Of a stretch of 64,000 nt of DNA, positions 27,390 through 37,922 are shown one piece after another (position 1 is the first letter of the stretch; every line of letters begins with the position of its first letter). Source of the stretch: Xylanimicrobium pachnodae JCM 13526 = NBRC 107786 (lineage in GTDB: Bacteria > Actinomycetota > Actinomycetes > Actinomycetales > Cellulomonadaceae). The notes under the pieces were generated by a model. That model saw nothing but the letters and a program-made list of their open reading frames with translations. It was not told where the DNA came from and did no database searches. The position numbers and the translations under genes are program-made. The stretch covers positions 1-64,000 of the forward strand of contig BCWJ01000004.1 of NCBI GenBank assembly GCA_001592145.1, read 5' to 3'.

Positions 27390-28415
27390 ATGCCGCTGAC
27401 CCGACCGTCCCGCCCCCTGCCCGGCCTCGCGCTCGCCGCGGGCACCCTGCTCGCCCTCGCGGCGTGCGGCGCGCCGGGATCGGCCTCGCCGGGTTCGTCC
27501 GGTACGGCGTCCGCCGGCGGGGCGACGGCCGCCGCCACCTGCGCGGCCGTGCCCGGGGACGACCTCGTGGTGCTTGAAGACGACCAGCACCTCCAGACGG
27601 TCGACAACATCGTCCCCGCGGTCAACGCCGTGACGGCGCAGGCCGACCCGGGGCTGCTCACCCTGCTCGACACGGTGTCCGCCGCGCTCGACACCGACAA
27701 GCTCATCGCGCTCAACAAGGCGGTGGACATCGACCGGAAGTCGTCGCAGGACGTCGCCGCGCAGTTCGTCGCGGACGAGGGCCTCGCCGCCACCGACGCC
27801 TCCGCCGGCGCGGGGAAGACCATCGCCATCGGGGCCGCCGACTTCGCCGAGTCGAAGACGCTCGGCACCATCTACGCGGACGTGCTCACGTCCGCGGGCT
27901 ACGACGCGACGGTGACCACGATCGGCAACCGCGAGACGTACCTGCCGGCGCTGGAGGCCGGCACGCAGATCCAGGTGGTCCCGGAGTACGTGGGCACGCT
28001 CGCCGAGTTCCTCAACAAGGCGGCCAACGGTGCCGACGCACCGGCGGTGGCCAGCGGGGACCTCGATGCGACGGTCGATGCCCTGACCACGCTGGGCACG
28101 GCCGCCGGACTCACGTTCGGTACCCCGTCCGCCGCGCAGGACCAGAACGCCTACGCCGTCACCCAGGGGTTCGCGCAGGAGCACGACCTGAAGACGCTCA
28201 GCGACCTGGCCGCGGCCTGCGACGGCCTGGTGCTGGGCGCCGGCCCGGAGTGCGTCGAGCGGCCCTTCTGCCAGCCCGGGCTGGAGGAGAAGTACGGGCT
28301 GACCTTCAGCGAGTTCAAGTCCTTGGACGCGGGCGGCCCGCTCACCAAGGAGGCCCTGCGCCAGGGCCAGATCACGCTCGGCCTGGTGTTCAGCTCCGAC
28401 GGCTCGCTGGGGTAA
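27390..28415 (+). CDS. Osmoprotectant substrate-binding lipoprotein, circularly permuted
   Basis: A 341-residue lipoprotein with signal peptide 1-25 and lipobox LALAAC, lipid on Cys26. It is the binding partner of the adjacent OpuB-type permeases. Module order is unusual. Residues 57-132 (DDLVVLEDDQHLQTVDNIVP ... DVAAQFVADEGL) match what is normally the C-terminal part of the family. Residues 143-341 (KTIAIGAADFAESKTLGTIY ... ITLGLVFSSDGSLG) match the normal N-terminal part and stop where the missing piece would follow. Four further cysteines (51, 277, 288, 294) may form disulfides. ATG 27390 has GGAGAG upstream. Confidence 0.88.
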   Translation: MPLTRPSRPLPGLALAAGTLLALAACGAPGSASPGSSGTASAGGATAAATCAAVPGDDLVVLEDDQHLQTVDNIVPAVNAVTAQADPGLLTLLDTVSAALDTDKLIALNKAVDIDRKSSQDVAAQFVADEGLAATDASAGAGKTIAIGAADFAESKTLGTIYADVLTSAGYDATVTTIGNRETYLPALEAGTQIQVVPEYVGTLAEFLNKAANGADAPAVASGDLDATVDALTTLGTAAGLTFGTPSAAQDQNAYAVTQGFAQEHDLKTLSDLAAACDGLVLGAGPECVERPFCQPGLEEKYGLTFSEFKSLDAGGPLTKEALRQGQITLGLVFSSDGSLG

Positions 28416-28446
28416 CGCCTCCTCGCAGGCCGTACCCCGGGACGAT

Positions 28447-30009
28447 TCAGAGGCCGTACCCCTCCAGGAAGCGGAGCCACACCTCGCTGAGCGTCGGGTA
28501 GGCGGGGACGGCGTGCCACAACCGGTCCAGCGGCACCTCACCGACGACGGCGACGGTGGCGGCGTGCAGCAGCTCGCCGGCATCCGGCCCGGTGAACGTG
28601 GCGCCGACGACGACGCGCCGCGCCTCGTCCACGACGACCTGCCCGGTGCCCGCATACCCCTGAGCCGTCACGGAGGCCCCTGCGACGTGGCCCAGGTCGT
28701 ACCGCACCACCCGCACGCTCAGCCCCCGGTCACGTGCCGCACGTTCCGTCAGGCCCACCCAGGCGACCTGTGGGCGGGTGAACACGACCTGCGGGGTCGC
28801 GACGGCGTCGGCCGTGGCCGCATAGCGGGTCCAGGGTGCGGGCGGGTTCCCGTCCGACGGCGGGGCGTCCCCGGCCGTCGGCGCCCCCTCGGTGGCCGGG
28901 TCGCCGAACCGGGCCGCGACGACGTCGCCCGCGACGCGCGCCTGGTACTTGCCCTGGTGCGTCGTCGCGGCGCGACCCGTCACGTCCCCGCACGCGTACA
29001 GCCACGGCACGCCGCCCGTCCCGGGTACGCCACGCACGGCCGTCGTGTCGTCGACCGTCAGCGCCCGGCCCGGTTCCAGGCCCACGGACCGCACGCCCAG
29101 GTCCGCGGTGCGCGGCACCCGGCCCGTGGCGACGAGCACCTCCGCCGCGGTGACCGGCGCGTCCACCCCGTCGAGGTGCAGGGTGACCGGCCCGCCCTCC
29201 TCGGCTCGCTCGACGGCCCCCACCTTGACGCCGGTGCGCACGTCCACGCCGAGCGATCGCAGGCCCGCGCAGACCTCCTCCCCGGCGAACGGCTCGGCCC
29301 CGCCCAGCAGCCCGTGCCGCGCGAGCACCGTCACCCGGGCGCCCAGGTCCGCGTACGCGGTGGCCATCTCGGTGGCCACGACCCCACCCCCGATGATCGC
29401 CAGCGACTCGGGCACCGCGGACGCGGCCGTCGCCTCACGGCTGCCCCACGGGCGGGCGGTGGCCAGGCCCGGGATGTCCGGGAGGCGTGGCACACCCCCG
29501 GTCGCGACGACCACCGCGCAGCGGGCTCGCAGCAGCAGCGGCTCTCCCCCGCGGCCCTCGGGGCCGGACCGTGACGGGTCGTCGGGTGGATCCACCGCGA
29601 CGAGCCGCTCCCCGGCGAGCCGTCCGTGCCCGCGCACCAGCGTGATCCCGGCCGACTCCAGCCACTCGACCTGACCGGCGTCGTCCCATCCGCTGGTCAT
29701 CGCGTCGCGCCACGCCAGCACGGCCGGGACGTCGAGCGACACGGCCGAGGCGGCGTCAGCGATGCCCGGTACGGCGGCGGCCGCGGCGAGGGCGGCGCCC
29801 GGGCGCAGCAGCGCCTTGGACGGCATGCACGCCCAGTACGAGCACTCCCCGCCCACCAGCTCGGCCTCGACCAGGGCCACACGCAGCCCGGTGCGCCCGG
29901 CCCGGTCGGCGGCGTTCTCGCCCACGGGCCCACCGCCGATGACGACGACGTCGAACTCGTCCGCGGTGTCCGGCTCGACGGGGAGAGTGCGGGGTGCGGG
30001 ATCGGTCAC
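28447..30009 (-). CDS. Pyridine nucleotide-disulfide oxidoreductase (MerA/Lpd superfamily)
   Basis: A 520-residue class I flavin disulfide reductase. FAD-binding GGGPVGENAA is near 25-34. The redox pair Cys56/Cys61 lies in GGECSYWACMPSK, with the usual four-residue spacing but SYWA in place of LNVG. The NAD(P) site follows (IIGGGVVATEMATAYADLGA), then YACGDVTGRAATTHQGKYQA and a C-terminal dimerisation domain. The His-Glu pair of lipoamide dehydrogenase is not clear in the C-terminus, so the substrate is unknown. It is monocistronic on the minus strand. Confidence 0.88.
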   Translation of the reverse strand: MTDPAPRTLPVEPDTADEFDVVVIGGGPVGENAADRAGRTGLRVALVEAELVGGECSYWACMPSKALLRPGAALAAAAAVPGIADAASAVSLDVPAVLAWRDAMTSGWDDAGQVEWLESAGITLVRGHGRLAGERLVAVDPPDDPSRSGPEGRGGEPLLLRARCAVVVATGGVPRLPDIPGLATARPWGSREATAASAVPESLAIIGGGVVATEMATAYADLGARVTVLARHGLLGGAEPFAGEEVCAGLRSLGVDVRTGVKVGAVERAEEGGPVTLHLDGVDAPVTAAEVLVATGRVPRTADLGVRSVGLEPGRALTVDDTTAVRGVPGTGGVPWLYACGDVTGRAATTHQGKYQARVAGDVVAARFGDPATEGAPTAGDAPPSDGNPPAPWTRYAATADAVATPQVVFTRPQVAWVGLTERAARDRGLSVRVVRYDLGHVAGASVTAQGYAGTGQVVVDEARRVVVGATFTGPDAGELLHAATVAVVGEVPLDRLWHAVPAYPTLSEVWLRFLEGYGL

Positions 30010-30066
30010 CGTTCCATCGTGTCCCGCCGGGGGAAGACCCGCACGCGGTCACCTCGCCGACGCCGA

Positions 30067-30110
30067 CCGGCCCCCGCACCGCGACGGTGTCGTCGCGATG
30101 CGGGGGCCGG
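30067..30110. terminator. Hairpin terminator downstream of the DUF3352 gene
   Basis: CCGGCCCCCGCA pairs with TGCGGGGGCCGG, extended by CGCGAC/GTCGCG. It lies between the 3' end of the minus-strand gene at 30149 and the start of the oxidoreductase gene. Confidence 0.85.
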
Positions 30111-30148
30111 AGGCGGTGGTGCGGCTGGCCTCATGGCCAGGGCCACAG

Positions 30149-31810
30149 TCAGTCGAAGCTGATCCGGACCGTCGCCAGGGCGTGGTTGCCCTCGACCGCG
30201 CTCGTCACACCGATGGCACGCAGCGGCTCGACGTAGCGCAGCATCTCGTCCCCGCCCATCAGGTTTCCGCGCAACACCTCGGTGAGGGCGTCGATGTCGA
30301 GGAACATCGCCACTGCCTCGTCATCACCCGTGACGCTGCGGTACGTCTCCGAGTCACCCAGCGTGCCGTCACCCGTGAGCGCCTTGGCGTAGCGGTCGTT
30401 CGTCGCCAGGACGAACCCGTCGCCGGTCTCGGCCGTCGCGAACGGCGCGCTCCCGGTCCGGGCGATCAGCGTGTTGATGCGGTCGGCCAGGTCTTGGAGG
30501 TCAGCCGTGTCACCGACGGTGCGCAGGCCGAGGTTGACGTCCTGCGTGCCCTGGATCGCCGCGACGTCGTCCAGGCCCTCGGAGTCGATCGCGATGATGA
30601 CCTGCTCGCCGAGCAGGGTCACGAGGTCCTCGGGGAGGTGGATGTCGTACTGGTAGGCGAGCGTGTCGACCGTGCGGTCGAAGTCGCTGGTCCCTGACCA
30701 CGGGTCGTTCATGGCCGCCAGCTGCGGGAGCTGCGCCCACGCCTCCTCCACGGCGGCGCCGTCGACGGTCCCGGCAAGGGCGAACAGCGTGGTCTGCGGA
30801 AGCACCTCGACCGTCGAGTGCTTCGTCTGGTTCTTGAAGTTGGCGAGCGTCTCCCCGTGCACTCCGACCGAGGTGACGAGCTCCAGGGCGTCCGGCGTCG
30901 CGCGCACCGCGCCGCCGATGGACTCGTAGTCCTCCAGAGCGGCCGTGCTCGCGTCCAGCTGATCACCGAGCGGTGAACCATCGAAGAGATCGCCCAGCGC
31001 GGGATCGTCCGCGAGGTCGGACAGCGCTTCGTCGCTCATCTCCTTCAGCGCCTGCGCGTCCATCCAGAAGGCGAGCACACCGGTGTCACCGAGCGCGTCC
31101 ATGTTCGCCGTGAACAGGTCGGCGTCCGCGAGCGGAGCCTTCTCGGCCTCCGCCACCACGTCGGCGGCGGCGACGCCGGAGGTCGTGATGATCGCGTAAC
31201 CGTTCGAGAACGCGACCTGCTCGGACGCGGCGCCGTCCTGGCAACCCAGCCCCGACTCCAGCGCCTCGCGCGCCGCGTCCTCGTCCTTCACCGCGAGCGC
31301 GAGCACCCCCGCGTCCTCATCCTGCGCCGACATGGCCACGCCGAACCGGTCACCGAGCCACGGCTCGACGTCCGCGGCGTAGTCGATCTCGCAACCCCGC
31401 GCGTCGGCGAGCGCGTCCGTGATGACCTGCTTGACGTCCGTGTCCTCGTCGAGCTCGATGCCCCACGCCTCGCTGAGGTCGGGGAACTTGCCGGCCAGGC
31501 GCATCAGGTTGACCTTCTGCCCCGCGGACGGGTCCAGATCGACCTGGAGGTACAGCGGGGACGACGCCGGCAGGACGGACGCGGGCTGAGCGCCGCCTCC
31601 GCCCAGGGAGACCGCGGCCCACGCACCGAGCCCACCGAGCACCAGCACGCCGCCCACGACTCCACCGACGATGACGCCGGTGCGACGGCGGACCGGAGCG
31701 ACAAGCCCGGGGGTCAGCGACTCTCCCGGGTCCGCGGTCGTGCCGTACGGGCCTGGCACGCCGGGCCGACCCGGGACGTCGGGTGACGGGGGCACGGGCG
31801 GATAGGTCAC
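30149..31810 (-). CDS. DUF3352-type membrane-anchored protein
   Basis: A 553-residue protein with a short Pro/Gly-rich cytoplasmic N-terminus, one membrane helix near 47-68 (TGVIVGGVVGGVLVLGGLGA) and a large acidic extracellular region. The ectodomain has recurring LYLQVDLDPSAGQKV, FALAGTVDG and VAMFLDIDAL strands like DUF3352 proteins. Function is unknown. GTG 31810 has GAGAGG 8 bases upstream. The acidic composition contrasts with its neighbours. Confidence 0.8.
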   Translation of the reverse strand: MTYPPVPPSPDVPGRPGVPGPYGTTADPGESLTPGLVAPVRRRTGVIVGGVVGGVLVLGGLGAWAAVSLGGGGAQPASVLPASSPLYLQVDLDPSAGQKVNLMRLAGKFPDLSEAWGIELDEDTDVKQVITDALADARGCEIDYAADVEPWLGDRFGVAMSAQDEDAGVLALAVKDEDAAREALESGLGCQDGAASEQVAFSNGYAIITTSGVAAADVVAEAEKAPLADADLFTANMDALGDTGVLAFWMDAQALKEMSDEALSDLADDPALGDLFDGSPLGDQLDASTAALEDYESIGGAVRATPDALELVTSVGVHGETLANFKNQTKHSTVEVLPQTTLFALAGTVDGAAVEEAWAQLPQLAAMNDPWSGTSDFDRTVDTLAYQYDIHLPEDLVTLLGEQVIIAIDSEGLDDVAAIQGTQDVNLGLRTVGDTADLQDLADRINTLIARTGSAPFATAETGDGFVLATNDRYAKALTGDGTLGDSETYRSVTGDDEAVAMFLDIDALTEVLRGNLMGGDEMLRYVEPLRAIGVTSAVEGNHALATVRISFD

Positions 31811-31931
31811 GGCGGGGCCTCTCGGTGGGTTGGCATCGGGTCGTCCGACCCGACGGAACACTCCGAGAGGCTAGGGCACCGGTCAGGTGACGATCGGGTT
31901 GTCCACAGGCCGGATTCCCTGACGCGGGAGA

Positions 31932-31980
31932 CCGCGAGGGCCGTGGGGCCGGCTTCGCGCCTGCCCCACGGCCCTCGCGG
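31932..31980. terminator. Terminator downstream of actP
   Basis: An 18-base perfect stem (CCGCGAGGGCCGTGGGGC and complement) with a 13-base loop, 15 bases past the actP stop. Confidence 0.9.
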
Positions 31981-31994
31981 GAGCCCCCGTCCGG

Positions 31995-33620
31995 TCAGTG
32001 CCGGGCGGTCGCCTTCTCGGCGCCCGCCCCGGTCAGGGAGCGCACCTCCATCTCGGCGAACTTCTCCGGGTGCGGCTGCTCCTTGGACACGAGCGTGCCG
32101 ACGATGCCGAGCAGGAACCCGAGCGGGATCGAGACCAGGCCCGGGTTGGTCAGCGGGAACCAGTCGAAGTCGGCGTTCGGGAACATGGCCGTCTCCGATC
32201 CCGAGACCACGGGCGAGAACGCGATGAGCACGATGCAGGAGATGAGCCCGCCGTACATGCTCCACAGCGCACCCGACGTGTTGAACCGCTTCCAGAACAG
32301 CGAGAACAGGATCGTGGGCAGGTTGGCGGACGCCGCGACGGCGAACGCGAGGGCCACCAGGAACGCGATGTTCTGGTTCTGGGCGTAGATGCCGCCCACG
32401 ATGGCGACGGCACCGATGACGACGACGGTCCAGCGGGCCACCTTCACCTCACCATCAGGGTTCAGGGTGCCCTTCTTGATGACGTTGGCGTAGATGTCGT
32501 GCGAGAACGACGCCGCCGCCGTGATGGTCAGGCCGGCCACGACCGCCAGGATGGTGGCGAACGCGACGGCCGCGATGAGGCCCAGCAGCACCTCCCCGCC
32601 GAGGGCGAACGCCAGCAGCGGCGCCGCGGAGTTCACCCCGCCCGGGGCCGCCTTGATCGCCTCCGGGCCCACGAGCGCGCCGGCACCGTAGCCGAGCACG
32701 AGCGTGAACAGGTAGAAGATGCCGATCAGCCAGATGGCCCAGACCACGGACTTGCGGGCCTCACGCCCCGTGGGGACGGTGTAGAACCGCATCAGCACGT
32801 GGGGCAGGCCGGCGGTGCCGAGCACGAGCGCGAGCGCCAGCGAGATGAAGCTGAGCTTGGTGGTTCCCGAGGCGCCGTACGCCTTGCCCGGCTGGAGCAG
32901 CGACACCCCGTCGGGGCCGCCTGCGGCGACGGCGCCCTCGAGCAGGCCGGACAGCGAGTAGCCGAACTTGGCGAGCACCCACACCGTCATCACGGCGGCG
33001 CCGATGATGAGCAGCACGGCCTTGATGATCTGCACCCAGGTGGTGCCCTTCATGCCGCCCACGAGCACGTACACGATCATGATCGCGCCGACGACGGCGA
33101 TGACGATGTTCTTGCCCGCGGCCGTGGTCACGCCGAGCAGCAGGGCGACCAGCCCGCCCGCACCCGCCATCTGCGCCAGCAGGTAGAAGAAGACGACGAG
33201 CAGGGTCGCGAGGGCCGCGGCCATGCGGACCGGGCGCTGCTTGAGGCGGAACGAGAGGACGTCAGCCATCGTGAACCGACCGGTGTTGCGCAGCAGCTCG
33301 GCCACGAGCAGCAGCGCGACCAGCCACGCGACGAGGAAGCCGATCGAGTAGAGGAACCCGTCGTAGCCGTTGACGGCGATGGCGCCCGCGATGCCCAGGA
33401 ACGACGCGGCGGACAGGTAGTCGCCGGAGATGGCGATGCCGTTCTGCATGCCGCTGAACGAGTGGCCGCCCGCGTAGAAGTCGGCGGCCGTCTTGTTGTT
33501 CCGTGAGGCGCGGATGACGATGTACAGCGTCACCAGCACGAAGGCGGCGAAGATGGAGATGTTGACGGCCGGGTTGCCGACGTCGGTGGCGGCAGCGAGG
33601 TGCAGCGGTGCGGTGATCAC
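31995..33620 (-). CDS. actP: Cation/acetate symporter (sodium:solute symporter family)
   Basis: A 541-residue integral membrane symporter with about 13 helices, importing acetate or a similar short monocarboxylate with a cation. Conserved stretches include FYAGGHSFSGMQNGIAISGD, AGAIAVNGYDGFLYSIGF, GLPHVLMRFYTVPTGREARK and ATILAVVAGLTITAAASFSH, all typical of ActP. It lies directly behind and overlaps (GTGA) the DUF485 gene, the classical yjcH-actP arrangement. Two CRP/GlxR-like sites lie upstream of the operon. Confidence 0.94.
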   Translation of the reverse strand: MITAPLHLAAATDVGNPAVNISIFAAFVLVTLYIVIRASRNNKTAADFYAGGHSFSGMQNGIAISGDYLSAASFLGIAGAIAVNGYDGFLYSIGFLVAWLVALLLVAELLRNTGRFTMADVLSFRLKQRPVRMAAALATLLVVFFYLLAQMAGAGGLVALLLGVTTAAGKNIVIAVVGAIMIVYVLVGGMKGTTWVQIIKAVLLIIGAAVMTVWVLAKFGYSLSGLLEGAVAAGGPDGVSLLQPGKAYGASGTTKLSFISLALALVLGTAGLPHVLMRFYTVPTGREARKSVVWAIWLIGIFYLFTLVLGYGAGALVGPEAIKAAPGGVNSAAPLLAFALGGEVLLGLIAAVAFATILAVVAGLTITAAASFSHDIYANVIKKGTLNPDGEVKVARWTVVVIGAVAIVGGIYAQNQNIAFLVALAFAVAASANLPTILFSLFWKRFNTSGALWSMYGGLISCIVLIAFSPVVSGSETAMFPNADFDWFPLTNPGLVSIPLGFLLGIVGTLVSKEQPHPEKFAEMEVRSLTGAGAEKATARH

Positions 33621-33955
33621 AGGGCGCCCCCTTCGACACGCTCACGCAGGGCGTCGGCGGCAGGGTCGAGCGTGTTGTTGGCCCAGCGGACGTAGATCAT
33701 CGTGATGGCGAAGGTGGTGACGAACTGCCCGAGGCCGAACAGCAGGCCCACCGTGATCGCGCTGTCCCCGATCCGGGTGCTCATGAAGTCGTGGGCGTAG
33801 CTCGCCAGCAGGACGTAGGCGAAGTACCAGATCAAGAAGAACGCCGTCATCGGGAAGACGAAGCGGCGGAACCTGCGGCGCAGGGCCTGGAACTCGTCGG
33901 ACCTCTCGACCCTTTGGTACGGGGTCTGCCCCGCCAGTTCCGTGGTGTCGGCCAT
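33617..33955 (-). CDS. DUF485 membrane protein (YjcH-like)
   Basis: A 112-residue protein with two membrane helices (near 38-60 and 72-95) and the DUF485 features FQALRRRFRRFVFPMTAFFL and YVRWANNTLDPAAD. The family accompanies ActP and probably assists or tunes the symporter. The ATG at 33955 is preceded by GGAGGCACC. It is first gene of the acetate-uptake operon and is coupled to actP by a 4-base overlap. Confidence 0.9.
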   Translation of the reverse strand: MADTTELAGQTPYQRVERSDEFQALRRRFRRFVFPMTAFFLIWYFAYVLLASYAHDFMSTRIGDSAITVGLLFGLGQFVTTFAITMIYVRWANNTLDPAADALRERVEGGAL

Positions 33956-34055
33956 GGTGCCTCCGTTGGCAATAGCACGACCGCGGCGCGCACCATTACC
34001 CGCCGCGGGGCGAGAGGGGCACTCTCACCGCTCGGAAGCCTGGCGGCTGCGACGC

Positions 34056-34071
34056 TGTGACGCAACACACA
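34056..34071. promoter_or_regulatory. Weak CRP/GlxR-like site
   Basis: TGTGA-N6-ACACA, one base from the TGTGA-N6-TCACA consensus. It starts 30 bases from the better site at 34086 and about 100 bases upstream of the DUF485 start. Confidence 0.45.
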
Positions 34072-34085
34072 GTTCAGAACAGGGT

Positions 34086-34101
34086 TGTGATTCGCGTCAC
34101 A
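34086..34101. promoter_or_regulatory. CRP/GlxR-like operator
   Basis: TGTGATTCGCGTCACA, a full match to the TGTGA-N6-TCACA consensus of the CRP/GlxR family. It lies 131 bases upstream of the DUF485-actP operon and just past the trmB stop. cAMP-dependent control of acetate uptake is known in other bacteria, so the location makes sense. Confidence 0.68.
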
Positions 34102-34110
34102 GGGAGCCTG

Positions 34111-34941
34111 TCAGCGTCGGACGAACTCCAGATCCGTCACCTGGCGTCCCGCCGCGATCCCCTTGCGCTCGAACGCCGTCAGCACGCGGCCCTCGAAGCG
34201 CGGCGCCACCTGGCCCGGACCGTGCCCGTTGACGAAGTCGGGGCTCGCGTCGCCCACCGCGAGCATCTGCTCGCCGTACTCCGCCCAGTCCGTCGCGAGG
34301 CGCCACACGCCCCCCGGGCGCAGCACCCGGGCCGCGAGCGCCGCGAACTCGGGGGTGACCAGTCGGCGCTTGTGGTGGCGGGACTTGTGCCACGGGTCAG
34401 GGAAGAACACCCACAGCTCGTCGAGCGCGCCCGCAGGCAGTGCCGTCTCCAGCAGCTCGGCGGCGTTGACCTGGAGGAGCCGCAGATTGTCCAGCCCGTG
34501 GCGGTCGCGGCACTGGTTCGCGCGCACCATGGTCTGGGCGAGGCCGGGCAGGTACACCTCGGCGGCCACGAAGTCGGTACCCGGGTGGGCGTCCGCGGCC
34601 GCGACCACGTTCTCGCCGCGGCCCGAGCCGATCTCCAGGATCAGCGGGGCGCGGCGCCCGAACTCGGCCTCGGCGTCGAACCGCCACGCCGGGTCCACGG
34701 ACGTGCCGGCGATCGCGCGCGGCGCCTCGATCAGGTACCGGTCCCGGCGGTTGTCCCACGCCTTGTGCTGCGCCGTCGTCAGCCGGCCGGAGCGGCGCAC
34801 GAACGAGACGGGCTTCGTGCGGAAGGTGCCCCGCGGCGCGGGTACACCGCGGGGAGCGCCGTCGGGCGCATCACCGTGCGCGCCACCGGGCCGGGTGGCG
34901 GTGGGCGCGGCGGCGTCGGGTAAGGGGCTCAGGTCGGGCAC
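34111..34941 (-). CDS. trmB: tRNA (guanine-N7-)-methyltransferase
   Basis: A 276-residue SAM-dependent enzyme that makes m7G46 in tRNA. SAM motif ILEIGSGRGENVVAAA, then FVAAEVYLPGLAQTMVRA, and the TrmB signature FFPDPWHKSRHHKRRLV. The first ~40 residues are an Ala/Pro/Gly-rich extension. GTG 34941 begins the frame, but a shorter start would also keep the fold. It is monocistronic. Confidence 0.95.
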   Translation of the reverse strand: MPDLSPLPDAAAPTATRPGGAHGDAPDGAPRGVPAPRGTFRTKPVSFVRRSGRLTTAQHKAWDNRRDRYLIEAPRAIAGTSVDPAWRFDAEAEFGRRAPLILEIGSGRGENVVAAADAHPGTDFVAAEVYLPGLAQTMVRANQCRDRHGLDNLRLLQVNAAELLETALPAGALDELWVFFPDPWHKSRHHKRRLVTPEFAALAARVLRPGGVWRLATDWAEYGEQMLAVGDASPDFVNGHGPGQVAPRFEGRVLTAFERKGIAAGRQVTDLEFVRR

Positions 34942-35048
34942 CGGACCAGGGTACGGGGCGCCGCCAGGCCGCCCGTGCCGCCCGCGCCCGCGCGGATGCG
35001 CGCCGCGGCGCGCGCCGGTACCCAGGAGGTGCCCGACGACGCTCGACG

Positions 35049-37813
<2,765 letters not shown>

Positions 37814-37831
37814 GCGTGGAGAAGATTACCA

Positions 37832-37916
37832 GGGGTTCCGACGGGCTCGACCACCGCGGCGATCATGCGGTGACGATCATGCGGCGACCATCGGGTGGCC
37901 GAGCCGCCGGAACCCC
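37832..37916. repeat. Dispersed palindrome, copy 3 (degenerate)
   Basis: Arms GGGGTTCCGACGGGCTCG and CCGAGCCGCCGGAACCCC pair with a few mismatches. The interior has gained a direct repeat CGATCATGCGG(T/C)G. It lies just after the ABC exporter stop (37923, minus strand) and upstream of tRNA-Lys. Confidence 0.7.
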
Positions 37917-37922
37917 TGCCCG

